Positions 1 through 7,457 are shown, counted from the stretch's first letter. The stretch is 12,407 nucleotides of DNA from Holosporales bacterium (GCA_031267075.1 JAIRZU010000029.1:1-12407), one strand, 5' to 3'. Translations and numbers: made by a program. Notes: generated by a model not told the origin, from the letters alone.

Positions 1-151
1 GAAAAATAACACGCCATTTGATCCACATTTGGGATTTTCAGATGAGTATAGATGACTGACGAATGCTAAAGTAGCGTGCACGCGGTACATTGTTGTTGAC
101 ATATGAGACGGCATGTTCAAACAGATGTGAGAAAAAAAATAGCAGATGCTG

Positions 152-202
152 TGAACGGAAATATGTGTGTAACTCAGCAGAGTTATGCCCATATTCCGTT
201 CA
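152..202 (+). promoter_or_regulatory. Large imperfect hairpin in the pdhA leader
   Basis: Seen directly: the left arm at 152-165 (TGAACGGAAATATG) is complementary to the right arm at 190-202 (CATATTCCGTTCA) with one bulged A. After a 4x4 internal loop, a second perfect stem pairs TAACTC (170-175) with GAGTTA (180-185) around the tetraloop AGCA. That is about 19 base pairs in 51 nt. It lies 43 nt before the proposed Shine-Dalgarno box of pdhA. There is no T-run on its 3' side, so it is not a canonical terminator for plus-strand transcription; an A-run at 132-139 would read as a T-run on the minus strand, but about 12 nt from the stem base. It could be a structured 5' UTR element, a protein-binding operator, or a terminator of an upstream plus-strand gene. 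Confidence 0.6.
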
Positions 203-245
203 TACCAAAAGGCCTCTAGAATGAGTATTAAGACTTATTCATTTC

Positions 246-252
246 AGGAGGT
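246..252 (+). promoter_or_regulatory. Shine-Dalgarno box deciding the pdhA start
   Basis: AGGAGGT lies five bases from the AGGAGG core to the ATG at 257. It is the only strong ribosome binding site in the pdhA leader. An earlier in-frame ATG at 185 sits inside the hairpin and has no such site. Confidence 0.5.
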
Positions 253-256
253 AGGC

Positions 257-1318
257 ATGTGTTCGGGATTGTTATTGCAAAATCATACCGAGGGAGGGTA
301 TACTGTTCGAGCTGGTTGTGCTTTTTGGGCACGACGGATACTGCGATGGACAGCGCTGATTACGTCACTTATGCAGGTTCTCGATATTTATCGCAAGCTC
401 ATCTTAGCTAGGTTGTTTGAAGAGAAGGCTGCTGAGCTGTATCTTCAAGGACACATCTATGGATTCTGCCATCTGTACATAGGGCAGGAAGCCGTTGCCG
501 TTGGGCTCTCCGAAAACATGATACCACAAGATAGCGTAATTACTGGGTACAGGGATCACGTTCACATACTCATGCGTGGCGTATCACCTGAAAACGTTAT
601 GGCTGAATTATGCGGAAGGGCTACAGGATGCTCGAAGGGCAAGGGAGGCTCGATGCATATGTACAGCAAAGAGAAGCTTGTCTACGGTGGGAATGGAATA
701 GTTGGCGCTCAGGTGCCGATTGGAGCCGGGCTAGCTTTCGCACATAAGTACCGTGCTGATGGAGGGGTAGCATTCGTATTCTTCGGAGATGGAGCTGCTA
801 ACCAAGGCCAGGTGTATGAGACATTCAACATGGCCTCTCTATGGAACCTGCCTGTTGTCTTCGTGCTGGAGAATAATCATTATGGGTTGGGGACGTCGGT
901 CGATAGAGCAGCAGCAGGCGGGACCTTAACTAACAGAGGTGATCCATTCAGCATCCAAACTATCTGTATCGATGGCATGGATGTTTTCGATGTGCGCGAT
1001 AAGTCAGTGGCTGCTATCGAGCAAACACGAAACGGAGGCGGCCCCGTCATCCTCCACATGGATACCTACAGGTACAGAGGACACTCGATGTCAGATCCAG
1101 CAACATACAGGGCTCGCGCTGAGGTGGAAACCGTGAAGAAGACGAGGGATCCAATCATGAGGGTTAAGAACCTCCTTATTAACGACCTTGGAGTGAGTGA
1201 GTCTGAGGTCGCAGCCATCGAACAAGAGGTTGCTACCATCGTGAACTCTGCTGCGGAGTTTGCAGTAGCATCTCCACCACCACATGAATCCGAACTAGAA
1301 ACGGGGGTTGTGCTGTGA
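257..1318 (+). CDS. pdhA: Pyruvate dehydrogenase E1 component, alpha subunit
   Basis: This is the thiamine-diphosphate-binding half of the E1 heterotetramer that decarboxylates pyruvate and passes the acetyl group to the lipoyl E2 subunit. Residue numbers are from the ATG at 257 (353 aa). Visible signatures: FEEK near 55-58, GFCHLYIGQEAVAVG at about 69-83, GRATGCSKGKGGSMH, GGNGIVGAQVPIGAG, the TPP motif starting GDGAANQG at 177 and closing with the NN pair at 206-207, and YRYRGHSMSD at 271-280. Homology begins only around residue 40 (MQVLDIYRKL, ATG at 371). The first 38 residues look unlike any E1 alpha I know, so 371 is a possible true start, but it lacks a ribosome binding site; 257 was chosen for its AGGAGGT. 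Typical family length is about 325-350 aa. The stop overlaps the pdhB start (GTGA), indicating translational coupling. Several residues (GGNG, GTSVDRAAA, RDPIM) recall mitochondrial E1 alpha, but GRATGCSKGKGG is Rickettsiales-like. Confidence 0.95.
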   Translation: MCSGLLLQNHTEGGYTVRAGCAFWARRILRWTALITSLMQVLDIYRKLILARLFEEKAAELYLQGHIYGFCHLYIGQEAVAVGLSENMIPQDSVITGYRDHVHILMRGVSPENVMAELCGRATGCSKGKGGSMHMYSKEKLVYGGNGIVGAQVPIGAGLAFAHKYRADGGVAFVFFGDGAANQGQVYETFNMASLWNLPVVFVLENNHYGLGTSVDRAAAGGTLTNRGDPFSIQTICIDGMDVFDVRDKSVAAIEQTRNGGGPVILHMDTYRYRGHSMSDPATYRARAEVETVKKTRDPIMRVKNLLINDLGVSESEVAAIEQEVATIVNSAAEFAVASPPPHESELETGVVL

Positions 1319-2304
1319 GTAGCCTGTTATTTAGAGTTGCAGTTAGGGATGCAATCGCCACTGAAATGCGTGCCGACTCAAATGTGTTTTTGATGGGAGA
1401 AGAGATTGGTTTGTACAATGGTGCATACAAGGCGAGCCAAGGCCTCATAGATGAATTCGGAAAGGACAGGGTAATTGATACACCGATAACAGAGTACGGA
1501 TTCTCAGGGCTATGTGTAGGAGCGGCGTTCGCCGGGCTTAGACCAATCGTGGAATTCATGACATTCAACTTCGCGATGCAGGCGATAGATCACATAGTGA
1601 ATAGCGCGGCGAAAACATTGTACATGTCTGGTGGGGCAATCAACTGCCCTATAGTTTTCCGTGGACCTAACGGTCCTCCAGGTAATGTGGGAGCTCAGCA
1701 TTCTCAGTGTTTCGCCAGCTGGTACGCTCACTGTCCCGGCCTAAAGGTAGTAGCACCATACACCTCGTTTGAAGCCAAGGCACTGCTGCGAGCAGCCATT
1801 CGAGATGACAACCCAGTCATTTTCCTGGAGCATGAGAGTCTGTATGGGATGGAGTTTGATGCCCCAGATAACGAAGATAGTAAGCTACTCCCACTCGATA
1901 AAGCAATCATCGCAAGGGCAGGAACTGACATCACGATTACGGCATTCTCCAAATCGGTTGACCTTGCATTGCGTGCTGCCGACACCCTACAGTCTCAGTA
2001 TGGGATTTCCGCGGAGGTTATAAATCTGATTAGCCTTAGGCCAATTGACAGAGCGACCATAGTGGCTTCGGTTAAGAAAACCGGCAGGATATTGAACATA
2101 GAAGAGGGATGGGCCGCATGCGGAATCGGAGCTGAAATTATGGCGATCGTAGTTGAGGATGCATTCGACTACCTCGACTGTGAACCAACTAGAATATCAA
2201 CTGCCGACGTCCCAATGCCATATGCTAAGAATCTCGAAGCACTAGCCCTCCCTGACCAACTAAAAATCATCGATACAGTAAGGGCCATGTGCGGCCATAG
2301 CTAG
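1315..2304 (+). CDS. pdhB: Pyruvate dehydrogenase E1 component, beta subunit
   Basis: This is the partner of PdhA in E1 of the pyruvate dehydrogenase complex. It supplies the second half of the TPP site at the subunit interface and the surface that docks E2. The 329-aa length is normal. Visible signatures: MGEE at 27-30 with the glutamate that contacts the thiamine aminopyrimidine, YNGAYKASQGL, the strongly conserved block VEFMTFNFAMQAIDHIVNSA at about 79-98, YMSGG, FRGPNG, and AQHSQ with its histidine at 129, followed by HCPGLKVVAPY. The C-terminal transketolase-like domain ends with DVPMPYAKNLE. It starts with GTG inside the pdhA stop (4-base overlap), so the pair is one operon with coupled translation. 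E2 (pdhC/aceF) and E3 (lpd) do not follow. The stretch GPNGPPGNVGAQHS differs from the usual GPNGAASRVAAQHS but keeps the key histidine. Overall it is plainly alphaproteobacterial. Confidence 0.96.
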   Translation: MSSLLFRVAVRDAIATEMRADSNVFLMGEEIGLYNGAYKASQGLIDEFGKDRVIDTPITEYGFSGLCVGAAFAGLRPIVEFMTFNFAMQAIDHIVNSAAKTLYMSGGAINCPIVFRGPNGPPGNVGAQHSQCFASWYAHCPGLKVVAPYTSFEAKALLRAAIRDDNPVIFLEHESLYGMEFDAPDNEDSKLLPLDKAIIARAGTDITITAFSKSVDLALRAADTLQSQYGISAEVINLISLRPIDRATIVASVKKTGRILNIEEGWAACGIGAEIMAIVVEDAFDYLDCEPTRISTADVPMPYAKNLEALALPDQLKIIDTVRAMCGHS

Positions 2305-2349
2305 GCTTTAGTCATTACTCACCTATGATAATATGAACAAATAATGCCG

Positions 2350-2379
2350 TTGCTTTTTTGTAGTCCAGTGAGGTAGAAT
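2350..2379 (+). promoter_or_regulatory. Putative promoter of the exported hypothetical protein
   Basis: TTGCTT at 2350-2355 and TAGAAT at 2374-2379 are separated by 18 bases, a good fit to a sigma-70 promoter. Transcription would start around 2386, giving a leader of about 34 nt before the ATG at 2420, or only about 7 nt before the ATG at 2393. That favours the later start. A T-run (2353-2358) lies inside the element, but no GC-rich stem precedes it, so no terminator for pdhAB is visible here. Confidence 0.4.
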
Positions 2380-2419
2380 CTAACATACAGAGATGATTAG
2401 AAACAGAAGAAGCAAACAC

Positions 2420-3181
2420 ATGAAGGCAATCTGGATACTCATACTTGCGATAGCAGTTGGAGAAGCAGAAGGGATGCAGGGCGCGAGGATTTGGGCAGAA
2501 ATGGTCAGGGATAGGCTATATACCAGCAGCATGCCACCAGCGCGCAGAAATCCGCGACGCGGGATAGAAGCCGCAGTAGAGATGTTTCGCGCCGAGCACC
2601 AGAACGAGGATGAAGGTCCACCGCTGTCCAGCACGGAGGACGCACCCGAAGCACCCAGCGGCCCCGGGCGTAGAACAGAGCACGAGCACACCATTGTCAG
2701 GGAAATGCTTAGACGTGAGGGCATGAATGAGTCCCAGGTCCGGGAGTGGCTGCGGACCATATACGGACACAGAACACGCAAAGAGGATATCTGTGGGCTT
2801 GCAGAACGGCTGAGTCTGAGAACTAGGCCAATTAGCCTAGCACGACGATACCCGATCACGGCCGCAATACTCATACACCAAGCGTACATGCAGGCGGACG
2901 ATGGTGGGAAGGCACTGATGGTGCAGATGGCAAGTACACACCCACACCCGCGCCTACGCACACGCCTGGGGATCCCGTCCACTCCCCCACAACCAGCCTA
3001 CCAGGAGGCCCCCGGTACTGCAGATGCATACGAAGACCCACCTGTACAGGAAGGAGATCCAGAGCAGTCAGAAGACCCCTTCGAACTCTACGGCTGGATA
3101 CCGGACGATGACTTAATGATTGACCCAGGCACACCAGAACAGCAGAGGTTCCTGCGAGCCTTAGTGTACGGGGACGAATAA
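2420..3181 (+). CDS. Probable exported protein of unknown function
   Basis: I do not recognise this protein (253 aa from the ATG at 2420; an in-frame ATG at 2393 would add MIRNRRSKH). The N-terminus is a plausible signal peptide: short basic start MK, hydrophobic core AIWILILAIAV, and a possible signal peptidase I site after GEA (residue 16). The mature part has no further membrane segment. It is rich in Arg, Glu and Pro: an acidic/proline stretch (about residues 55-80), a helical, charged central region containing MLRREGMNESQVREWLRTIY and a single cysteine in EDICGLAE, then a Pro-rich, acidic C-terminus ending RFLRALVYGDE. Base composition is clearly richer in GC than the neighbours. It has its own promoter-like site, and no terminator with a T-run follows. 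The signal peptide and lack of recognisable family suggest a lineage-specific secreted or envelope protein, possibly host-directed; that is inference only. Confidence 0.6.
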   Translation: MKAIWILILAIAVGEAEGMQGARIWAEMVRDRLYTSSMPPARRNPRRGIEAAVEMFRAEHQNEDEGPPLSSTEDAPEAPSGPGRRTEHEHTIVREMLRREGMNESQVREWLRTIYGHRTRKEDICGLAERLSLRTRPISLARRYPITAAILIHQAYMQADDGGKALMVQMASTHPHPRLRTRLGIPSTPPQPAYQEAPGTADAYEDPPVQEGDPEQSEDPFELYGWIPDDDLMIDPGTPEQQRFLRALVYGDE

Positions 3182-3318
3182 GCCTGAAACCCCTGCCGCC
3201 CCTGAATGCATGAAGCAGTAGTCCTTGCCGTTCAGAGGGAGATGGGGAGCACAGCAAGCTCAATCCAATAGCCTCCAGAATCAAAGTTATTGATAGGAGA
3301 CACGCAGCAAGAAACTGA

Positions 3319-3348
3319 TTGTGGAGGTTTAGGGGAGAGGTCTAATAT
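3319..3348 (+). promoter_or_regulatory. Putative hrcA promoter with TCTAATAT box
   Basis: TTGTGG (3319-3324) is followed after 18 bases by TAATAT (3343-3348), inside the 13-mer AGAGGTCTAATAT (3336-3348) that recurs exactly before nrdD. The predicted transcript start near 3355 gives a leader of about 37 nt to the ATG at 3392. No CIRCE operator (TTAGCACTC-N9-GAGTGCTAA) is present around it, so autoregulation by HrcA is not supported by the sequence. Confidence 0.5.
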
Positions 3349-3391
3349 AGACTATGTGTGACAGGGTTGTGTGTGCAGATCAGTGAGATCG

Positions 3392-4423
3392 ATGTCGTAT
3401 ACCGATATTATAGCGAATAAGCGGTACATCGAGATATTCAAGAAGCTCGTTGAGATGTATGTGGAAACAGGCGAGGCTGTTGGATCGCGAGCCCTCTCCA
3501 AGGTCCTTCCAACCCCTCTTTCCCCGGCCACCATCAGGAACGTTATGGCTGACCTAGAAGACCTCGGGATTCTATGTGCTGATCATTCATCTGCTGGGAG
3601 GAAACCAACCGAGGAAGGGTGGCGGTTCTTTGCTCATTCTCTGATAGAGGTATCTGATTTGTCGGACATCGAGAAGGGAGCGCTGCTATCTGCTACACAG
3701 AACACTGTTGGGGATAGCATAGAGTCTACTCTCGAGAAGGCATCGAGCATCCTATCTGAACTATCAAACTGCGTAAGCCTCATCATGGTCCCGACCGTGA
3801 ATTCAGCCGTGAAGTACATAGACTTCGTGCTGCTAGGCCCTGGAAGGGCAATCGTTGTAATAGTGAATGAGAATGGTGTAGTGGAGAACAGATTGATAGA
3901 GGTTCCAAGAGACGTTTCGTGGAGCGAACTGAATCAGGCTACCAGGTATATCAACGCAAAATTCACCGGCGCTACCCTGGAGGAGATCAGGAACAAGATT
4001 CAGGATGAGGTGGATTTCCAGAGCGACGGAGTAGATAGGCTGACGAAGTGTGTGATAGAGGAAGGCCTTGGCTTCGGCGTATCTGAGAACACTAACAACG
4101 TCATCGTTAAAGGCCAATCAAATCTCGTGGAGCAATCATCTGAGATCGCGGATTTTGGAGATCTCCTGAGGAAGCTCGATGAGAAGAAAACACTGAAATG
4201 CATTTTGGATAAATCCATTGATGCGCAGGGGGTACAGATATTCATAGGCGCCGACACTGACATGTTTAAGATATCTGGATGCTCGGTGATCGTAGCTCCC
4301 TACAAGAATGCCAAGAAGAATGTTGTGGGAGCATTGGGAGTGGTAGGGCCATCAAGAATGCGCTACAGCAGAGTTATCACACTCGTTGATTATACAGCAA
4401 AGCTCCTCGGAAGTATCGTTTGA
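3392..4423 (+). CDS. hrcA: Heat-inducible transcription repressor HrcA
   Basis: HrcA represses heat-shock operons such as groESL and dnaK by binding CIRCE inverted repeats, and it needs GroEL to stay active. The 343 aa from ATG 3392 match the family's usual 340-350. An N-terminal winged helix-turn-helix spans about residues 5-75, with the diagnostic ETGEAVGSRALSK, LSPATIRNVMADLEDLGIL (44-61) and SSAGRKPTEEGWRFF (66-80). A GAF-like central domain follows, and the C-terminal signature VQIFIGAD ... ALGVVGPSRMRYSRVITLV ... DYTAKLLG is intact. A GTG at 3371 would add seven residues, but ATG 3392 fits the family start better; neither has a strong ribosome binding site. Neither grpE nor dnaJ, frequent neighbours elsewhere, is adjacent. 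The stop codon overlaps the -35 box of the tkt promoter. Its targets must lie outside this window. Confidence 0.95.
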   Translation: MSYTDIIANKRYIEIFKKLVEMYVETGEAVGSRALSKVLPTPLSPATIRNVMADLEDLGILCADHSSAGRKPTEEGWRFFAHSLIEVSDLSDIEKGALLSATQNTVGDSIESTLEKASSILSELSNCVSLIMVPTVNSAVKYIDFVLLGPGRAIVVIVNENGVVENRLIEVPRDVSWSELNQATRYINAKFTGATLEEIRNKIQDEVDFQSDGVDRLTKCVIEEGLGFGVSENTNNVIVKGQSNLVEQSSEIADFGDLLRKLDEKKTLKCILDKSIDAQGVQIFIGADTDMFKISGCSVIVAPYKNAKKNVVGALGVVGPSRMRYSRVITLVDYTAKLLGSIV

Positions 4424-4450
4424 CAAATCTCCGATCTTCGGTTCTAATAT
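4420..4450 (+). promoter_or_regulatory. Putative tkt promoter overlapping the hrcA stop
   Basis: A perfect TTGACA (4420-4425) contains the hrcA TGA stop. TAATAT (4445-4450) follows after 19 bases, within GGTTCTAATAT. The spacer is slightly long, but both hexamers are very good. The transcript start near 4457 would leave a 25-nt leader with the SD-like AGAGGGA (4471-4477). Confidence 0.55.
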
Positions 4451-4482
4451 CACACATCACACGCACTCACAGAGGGAATTGA

Positions 4483-6378
4483 TTGTACGTCCGCATGCCA
4501 CTATCAGTGCTACAAAATTTCGCTAGTGCAGTGAGGTGTCTGGCGGTTGATATGGTTAACAGAGCTGGCTCAGGTCATCAGGGTGCGGCACTCGGACTGG
4601 CCGATATCATATCAGTTCTATTCAATGGTGGCATGAACTTCGACCCATACGAGGAAACGAGGGATAGGCTAATCCTGTCGGTCGGCCACGCAAGCGCCAT
4701 GCTGTATGCTGCAATTTATCTTTCCGGGAAGACCCCACTTACTAGAAATGATCTCATGGGCTTTAGGCAGTTTGGAAGCACATGCCAAGGCCACCCAGAG
4801 ATTAACAGAGAAATTGGTATTGAGATGACAACTGGGGCATTGGGGCAGGGGCTAGCAACTGCAGTCGGCACAGCAATTGCACTCAAAAGGAAATCGCTAC
4901 AAAGCAAGGTGTTTGTGGTAGTTGGTGATGGTTGCCTAATGGAGGGAGTCTCACATGAGGCTTTGACGTTGGCCTCATCGTTATGTCTCGATAACCTGAT
5001 CGTTATTTTCGACAGTAACGACGTTTGCATAGACGGAAGAGCCGCTGATGTTACAACTGATAATTCCGACAGATTAGCAGCGTACGGGTTCAATGTGCTA
5101 AAGGCAGATGGGCATGACTTCACTCAGATAGCCAGTGCGATCGAGACTGGTAAAAAATCTGATCGCCCCGTATTTATAGAGTTCCGTACGATCATAGGGA
5201 AGGGGGCGGATGTGGAGGGGAGTGCTCAGTGCCACGGCATGTGCGTATCTCAGAGTGAAGCATTAAATCTGAGGAAGGCTCTCAATATGCCGCTGGAGCC
5301 ATTCACTGTACCTAGTGATATTACTCCAACTCCAATCACTACCCCTCCCTCCAGGGCCTGCTCTACATCTCAGATCTCGAAGCCCATCATGAATGATATG
5401 CTGAAATTCTTGGGTGAGGTGAAACATGAAATCTCCGAGCTCAACATAGATGCTTCTACTAGGTATTTCAGCGGCTTTGTGTTCGAGAGATTGATGGCGA
5501 AGTATGAGGTATTCATCGGAGGAGCAGCGGATCTATCTGAGTCATGCTACACACTTTCCGGAAGCAGTACCATACTCAGGAAAGGTGATTATACCGGCAA
5601 CTACATCCACTATGGTATCCGAGAGCACGCTATGGGTTGCATTATGAATGGGTTGGCATTAGAGGGATTCATCCCGTTTGGAGGGACCTTTCTCGCATTC
5701 AGTGACTACATGAAGCCGGCCCTCAGGAATGCAGCATTAATGAACACCGCTCCCATTTTTATATTCACCCACGACTCGATTGCTGTCGGTGAAGATGGGG
5801 CTACTCATCAGCCAGTCGAGCAGCTCGCCGCTCTAAGAGCAATTCCAAACTTCAATGTGTTTAGACCGTGCTGCGGGACTGAGGTCGTCGAGTGCATAGA
5901 GCTAGCCATCAAGAATAGTAACACTCCATCGGCAATAGTCCTAACAAGGCAAAAGCTCAAGGCAATCCCCAGGCAGGACAGGAGCGAGAATCTATCTGCA
6001 GCAGGGATGTATGAGTTGGCCCAATTTGCAAATGACGGCAGGAAGAAACTGACGATAATCGCTACCGGATCTGAAGTTCAGCCAGCCTTGGATATTAAGA
6101 CAGCTGCTGAATCGTTTGACATACGAGTCGTCTCCGCTCCGTGCTTCGAGCTATTTGATACTCAGGCTGAATCCTATAGGTCAGCGATCCTAGATGGAAG
6201 GAAACTAATAATGGAGGCTGGTAGCTCAAGCTGCCTGCATAAATACAAGACGCGGGAAGATGATATAATCCTCGGAATTGATAGATTCGGACAGTCCGGC
6301 TCCCCAGCCGAGCTAGCAGAGGAGTTCGGATTTTCAGTATCGAAAGCAAGGACCCTGCTTGGAGATATGGTAGGATGA
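4483..6378 (+). CDS. tkt: Transketolase
   Basis: Transketolase moves two-carbon ketol units between sugar phosphates in the non-oxidative pentose phosphate pathway, giving ribose 5-phosphate for nucleotides. The 631 aa are slightly short for the usual 655-670. Visible: GSGHQGAALGLADI (29-42) with the substrate histidine, VGHA (67-70), QGHPE (102-106), TTGALGQGLATAVG (116-129), the TPP motif GDGCLMEG (148-155) through DSND (177-180), IIGKG (237-241), CHG (250-252), the catalytic glutamate in REHAMGCIMNG (380-390), FTHDSIAVGEDGATHQPVEQ (427-446), and the C-terminal ATGSEV and FELFDTQ. All active-site elements I can check are present. The link between the TPP and pyrimidine domains (about 275-300) is Pro/Thr/Ser-rich and unlike the family. 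The TTG start at 4483 was preferred because AGAGGGA lies six to nine bases upstream; the ATG at 4495 is the alternative. Confidence 0.96.
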   Translation: MYVRMPLSVLQNFASAVRCLAVDMVNRAGSGHQGAALGLADIISVLFNGGMNFDPYEETRDRLILSVGHASAMLYAAIYLSGKTPLTRNDLMGFRQFGSTCQGHPEINREIGIEMTTGALGQGLATAVGTAIALKRKSLQSKVFVVVGDGCLMEGVSHEALTLASSLCLDNLIVIFDSNDVCIDGRAADVTTDNSDRLAAYGFNVLKADGHDFTQIASAIETGKKSDRPVFIEFRTIIGKGADVEGSAQCHGMCVSQSEALNLRKALNMPLEPFTVPSDITPTPITTPPSRACSTSQISKPIMNDMLKFLGEVKHEISELNIDASTRYFSGFVFERLMAKYEVFIGGAADLSESCYTLSGSSTILRKGDYTGNYIHYGIREHAMGCIMNGLALEGFIPFGGTFLAFSDYMKPALRNAALMNTAPIFIFTHDSIAVGEDGATHQPVEQLAALRAIPNFNVFRPCCGTEVVECIELAIKNSNTPSAIVLTRQKLKAIPRQDRSENLSAAGMYELAQFANDGRKKLTIIATGSEVQPALDIKTAAESFDIRVVSAPCFELFDTQAESYRSAILDGRKLIMEAGSSSCLHKYKTREDDIILGIDRFGQSGSPAELAEEFGFSVSKARTLLGDMVG

Positions 6379-6396
6379 TACGTTCCTGAAACGCAA

Positions 6397-6427
6397 ATTA
6401 TTTTTACGCCCATGTGCAAAAAATAAT
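6397..6427 (+). terminator. AT-rich inverted repeat after tkt, possible terminator
   Basis: ATTATTTTT (6397-6405) pairs perfectly with AAAAATAAT (6419-6427) across 13 bases, with two more G-C pairs possible inside. It lies 19 bases past the tkt stop. The stem is almost all A-T and no T-run follows on the plus strand, so termination would be weak. It may simply be a palindromic AT element. Confidence 0.3.
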
Positions 6428-6561
6428 CTTCCATTTTGACTAAACGACAATCACAAATAGCTCGATGGGATACTACCTGGACTTGACGGCAGTACGATGG
6501 AGTAGAAGAGCACCATACCCACCTTCTTCCTGTAATGGTTGGAGGTGTGGTACTATGCGGT

Positions 6562-7344
6562 ATGTCCTCGCATGAGATGCCACCAAAGATGAGCTGCATT
6601 AAGATTCATGATGCAAGGGATTTGGATGGCATGCGGAAGGCTGGCCAGCTAGCAGCAGGCGTTCTGGCTTTCATCGAGGAACACATGGTTGAGGGGGTTA
6701 GTACCGGTGAGCTTGACTCCATGTGTAGTGGGTTTATCACGGCGCATGGAGCTACATCAGCGACTCTCGGCTATCAGGGATTCCCAGCTTCTACATGCAT
6801 CTCAGTGAACAATGTTGTATGCCACGGCATCCCTGGTAGCTACAGGTTAAAATCCGGCGACATAGTTAACATCGATGTTACTATCAAACTCAATGGATGG
6901 CACGGCGATACGAGTAGGACCTTCATGATTGGTAGCTGCACAAAGCTAGCTCAAACATTGGTTGAAGTAACTGAGAAGGCTATGTATGTTGGTATCTCCG
7001 CTGTGAGGCCATACGGGTACTTCGGAGATATCGGGAAGGCGATTCAGGGATTTGTAAATCGCCACGGGTTTTCGATCGTGCGGAATTATTGTGGACATGG
7101 GATAGGAACGGAGATGCACGCCGATCCTATGATTCTCCACTACGATTCTGAAGAGCCTGGTCCGCAGATCCTTCCTGGTATGTTCTTCACGATAGAGCCC
7201 ATGATTAACGCCGGCTCATATAAGACAAAATTGATGAAGGATGGGTGGACTGCGGTGACATCTGACAAATCTCTATCGGCGCAATTCGAGCACACAATCG
7301 CAGTTACTGAAAACGCAGTGGAGGTGCTGACACGTTCGCCATGA
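6562..7344 (+). CDS. map: Methionine aminopeptidase, type I
   Basis: Map removes the initiator methionine from nascent proteins using a two-metal centre in the cytoplasm. From ATG 6562 (260 aa) the five metal ligands are all in their expected contexts: D105 (NIDVTIKLNGWHGD), D116 (GDTSR), H179 (YCGHGIGTEMH), E212 (FFTIEPM) and E243 (QFEHTIAVTE). The substrate histidine is in VCHGIP (about 88). The usual N-terminal helix is visible in DLDGMRKAGQLAAGVLAFIEEH. The start is uncertain: in-frame ATGs lie at 6535, 6562, 6577 and 6589. GGAGGTG (6541-6547) rules out 6535 as the served codon and is rather far from 6562; 6589 gives the N-terminus closest to the family. The 183 bases before it hold two TTGAC hexamers (6436 and 6483) without convincing -10 partners. 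The stop overlaps an ATG in the lysS reading frame, which I consider accidental. Confidence 0.95.
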   Translation: MSSHEMPPKMSCIKIHDARDLDGMRKAGQLAAGVLAFIEEHMVEGVSTGELDSMCSGFITAHGATSATLGYQGFPASTCISVNNVVCHGIPGSYRLKSGDIVNIDVTIKLNGWHGDTSRTFMIGSCTKLAQTLVEVTEKAMYVGISAVRPYGYFGDIGKAIQGFVNRHGFSIVRNYCGHGIGTEMHADPMILHYDSEEPGPQILPGMFFTIEPMINAGSYKTKLMKDGWTAVTSDKSLSAQFEHTIAVTENAVEVLTRSP

Positions 7345-7393
7345 GTAGGGTTCTCGTAGAGGATGAGGTCCTCCCCTCTCCAGCATATGTACG

Positions 7394-7422
7394 TGCAAAG
7401 GACCACGTAAAAGTGGTATTAT
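7394..7422 (+). promoter_or_regulatory. Weak putative lysS promoter
   Basis: TATTAT (7417-7422) is a good -10 box; the -35 partner TGCAAA (7394-7399, spacer 17) matches only half the consensus. It sits between the map stop and the GTG start proposed for lysS, and so agrees with that later start. Confidence 0.25.
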
Positions 7423-7457
7423 GTTGGACGTTACATGACAGTCAGAGGTGGTTCGTA

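Noticed and set aside
2..55. Open frame of 17 codons from the left edge to a TGA
   Set aside because: Could be the 3' end of an upstream gene, but it is too short to support anything.
61..69. GAATGCTAA, one base off the right half of CIRCE
   Set aside because: The left half TTAGCACTC is absent at the required spacing.
96..101. Perfect TTGACA upstream of pdhA
   Set aside because: No acceptable -10 hexamer 15-19 bases downstream, so no promoter is called.
2380..2982. 200-codon minus-strand frame opposite the exported orphan
   Set aside because: It lacks family features and a ribosome binding site. The plus frame is longer, has a signal peptide, a promoter-like site and codon use (AGA/AGG, ATA) like neighbouring genes.
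6436..6488. Two TTGAC hexamers upstream of map
   Set aside because: Neither has a convincing -10 partner at normal spacing.
6174..6599. 141-codon minus-strand frame across the tkt end
   Set aside because: It mostly lies opposite tkt coding sequence and shows no recognisable motif.
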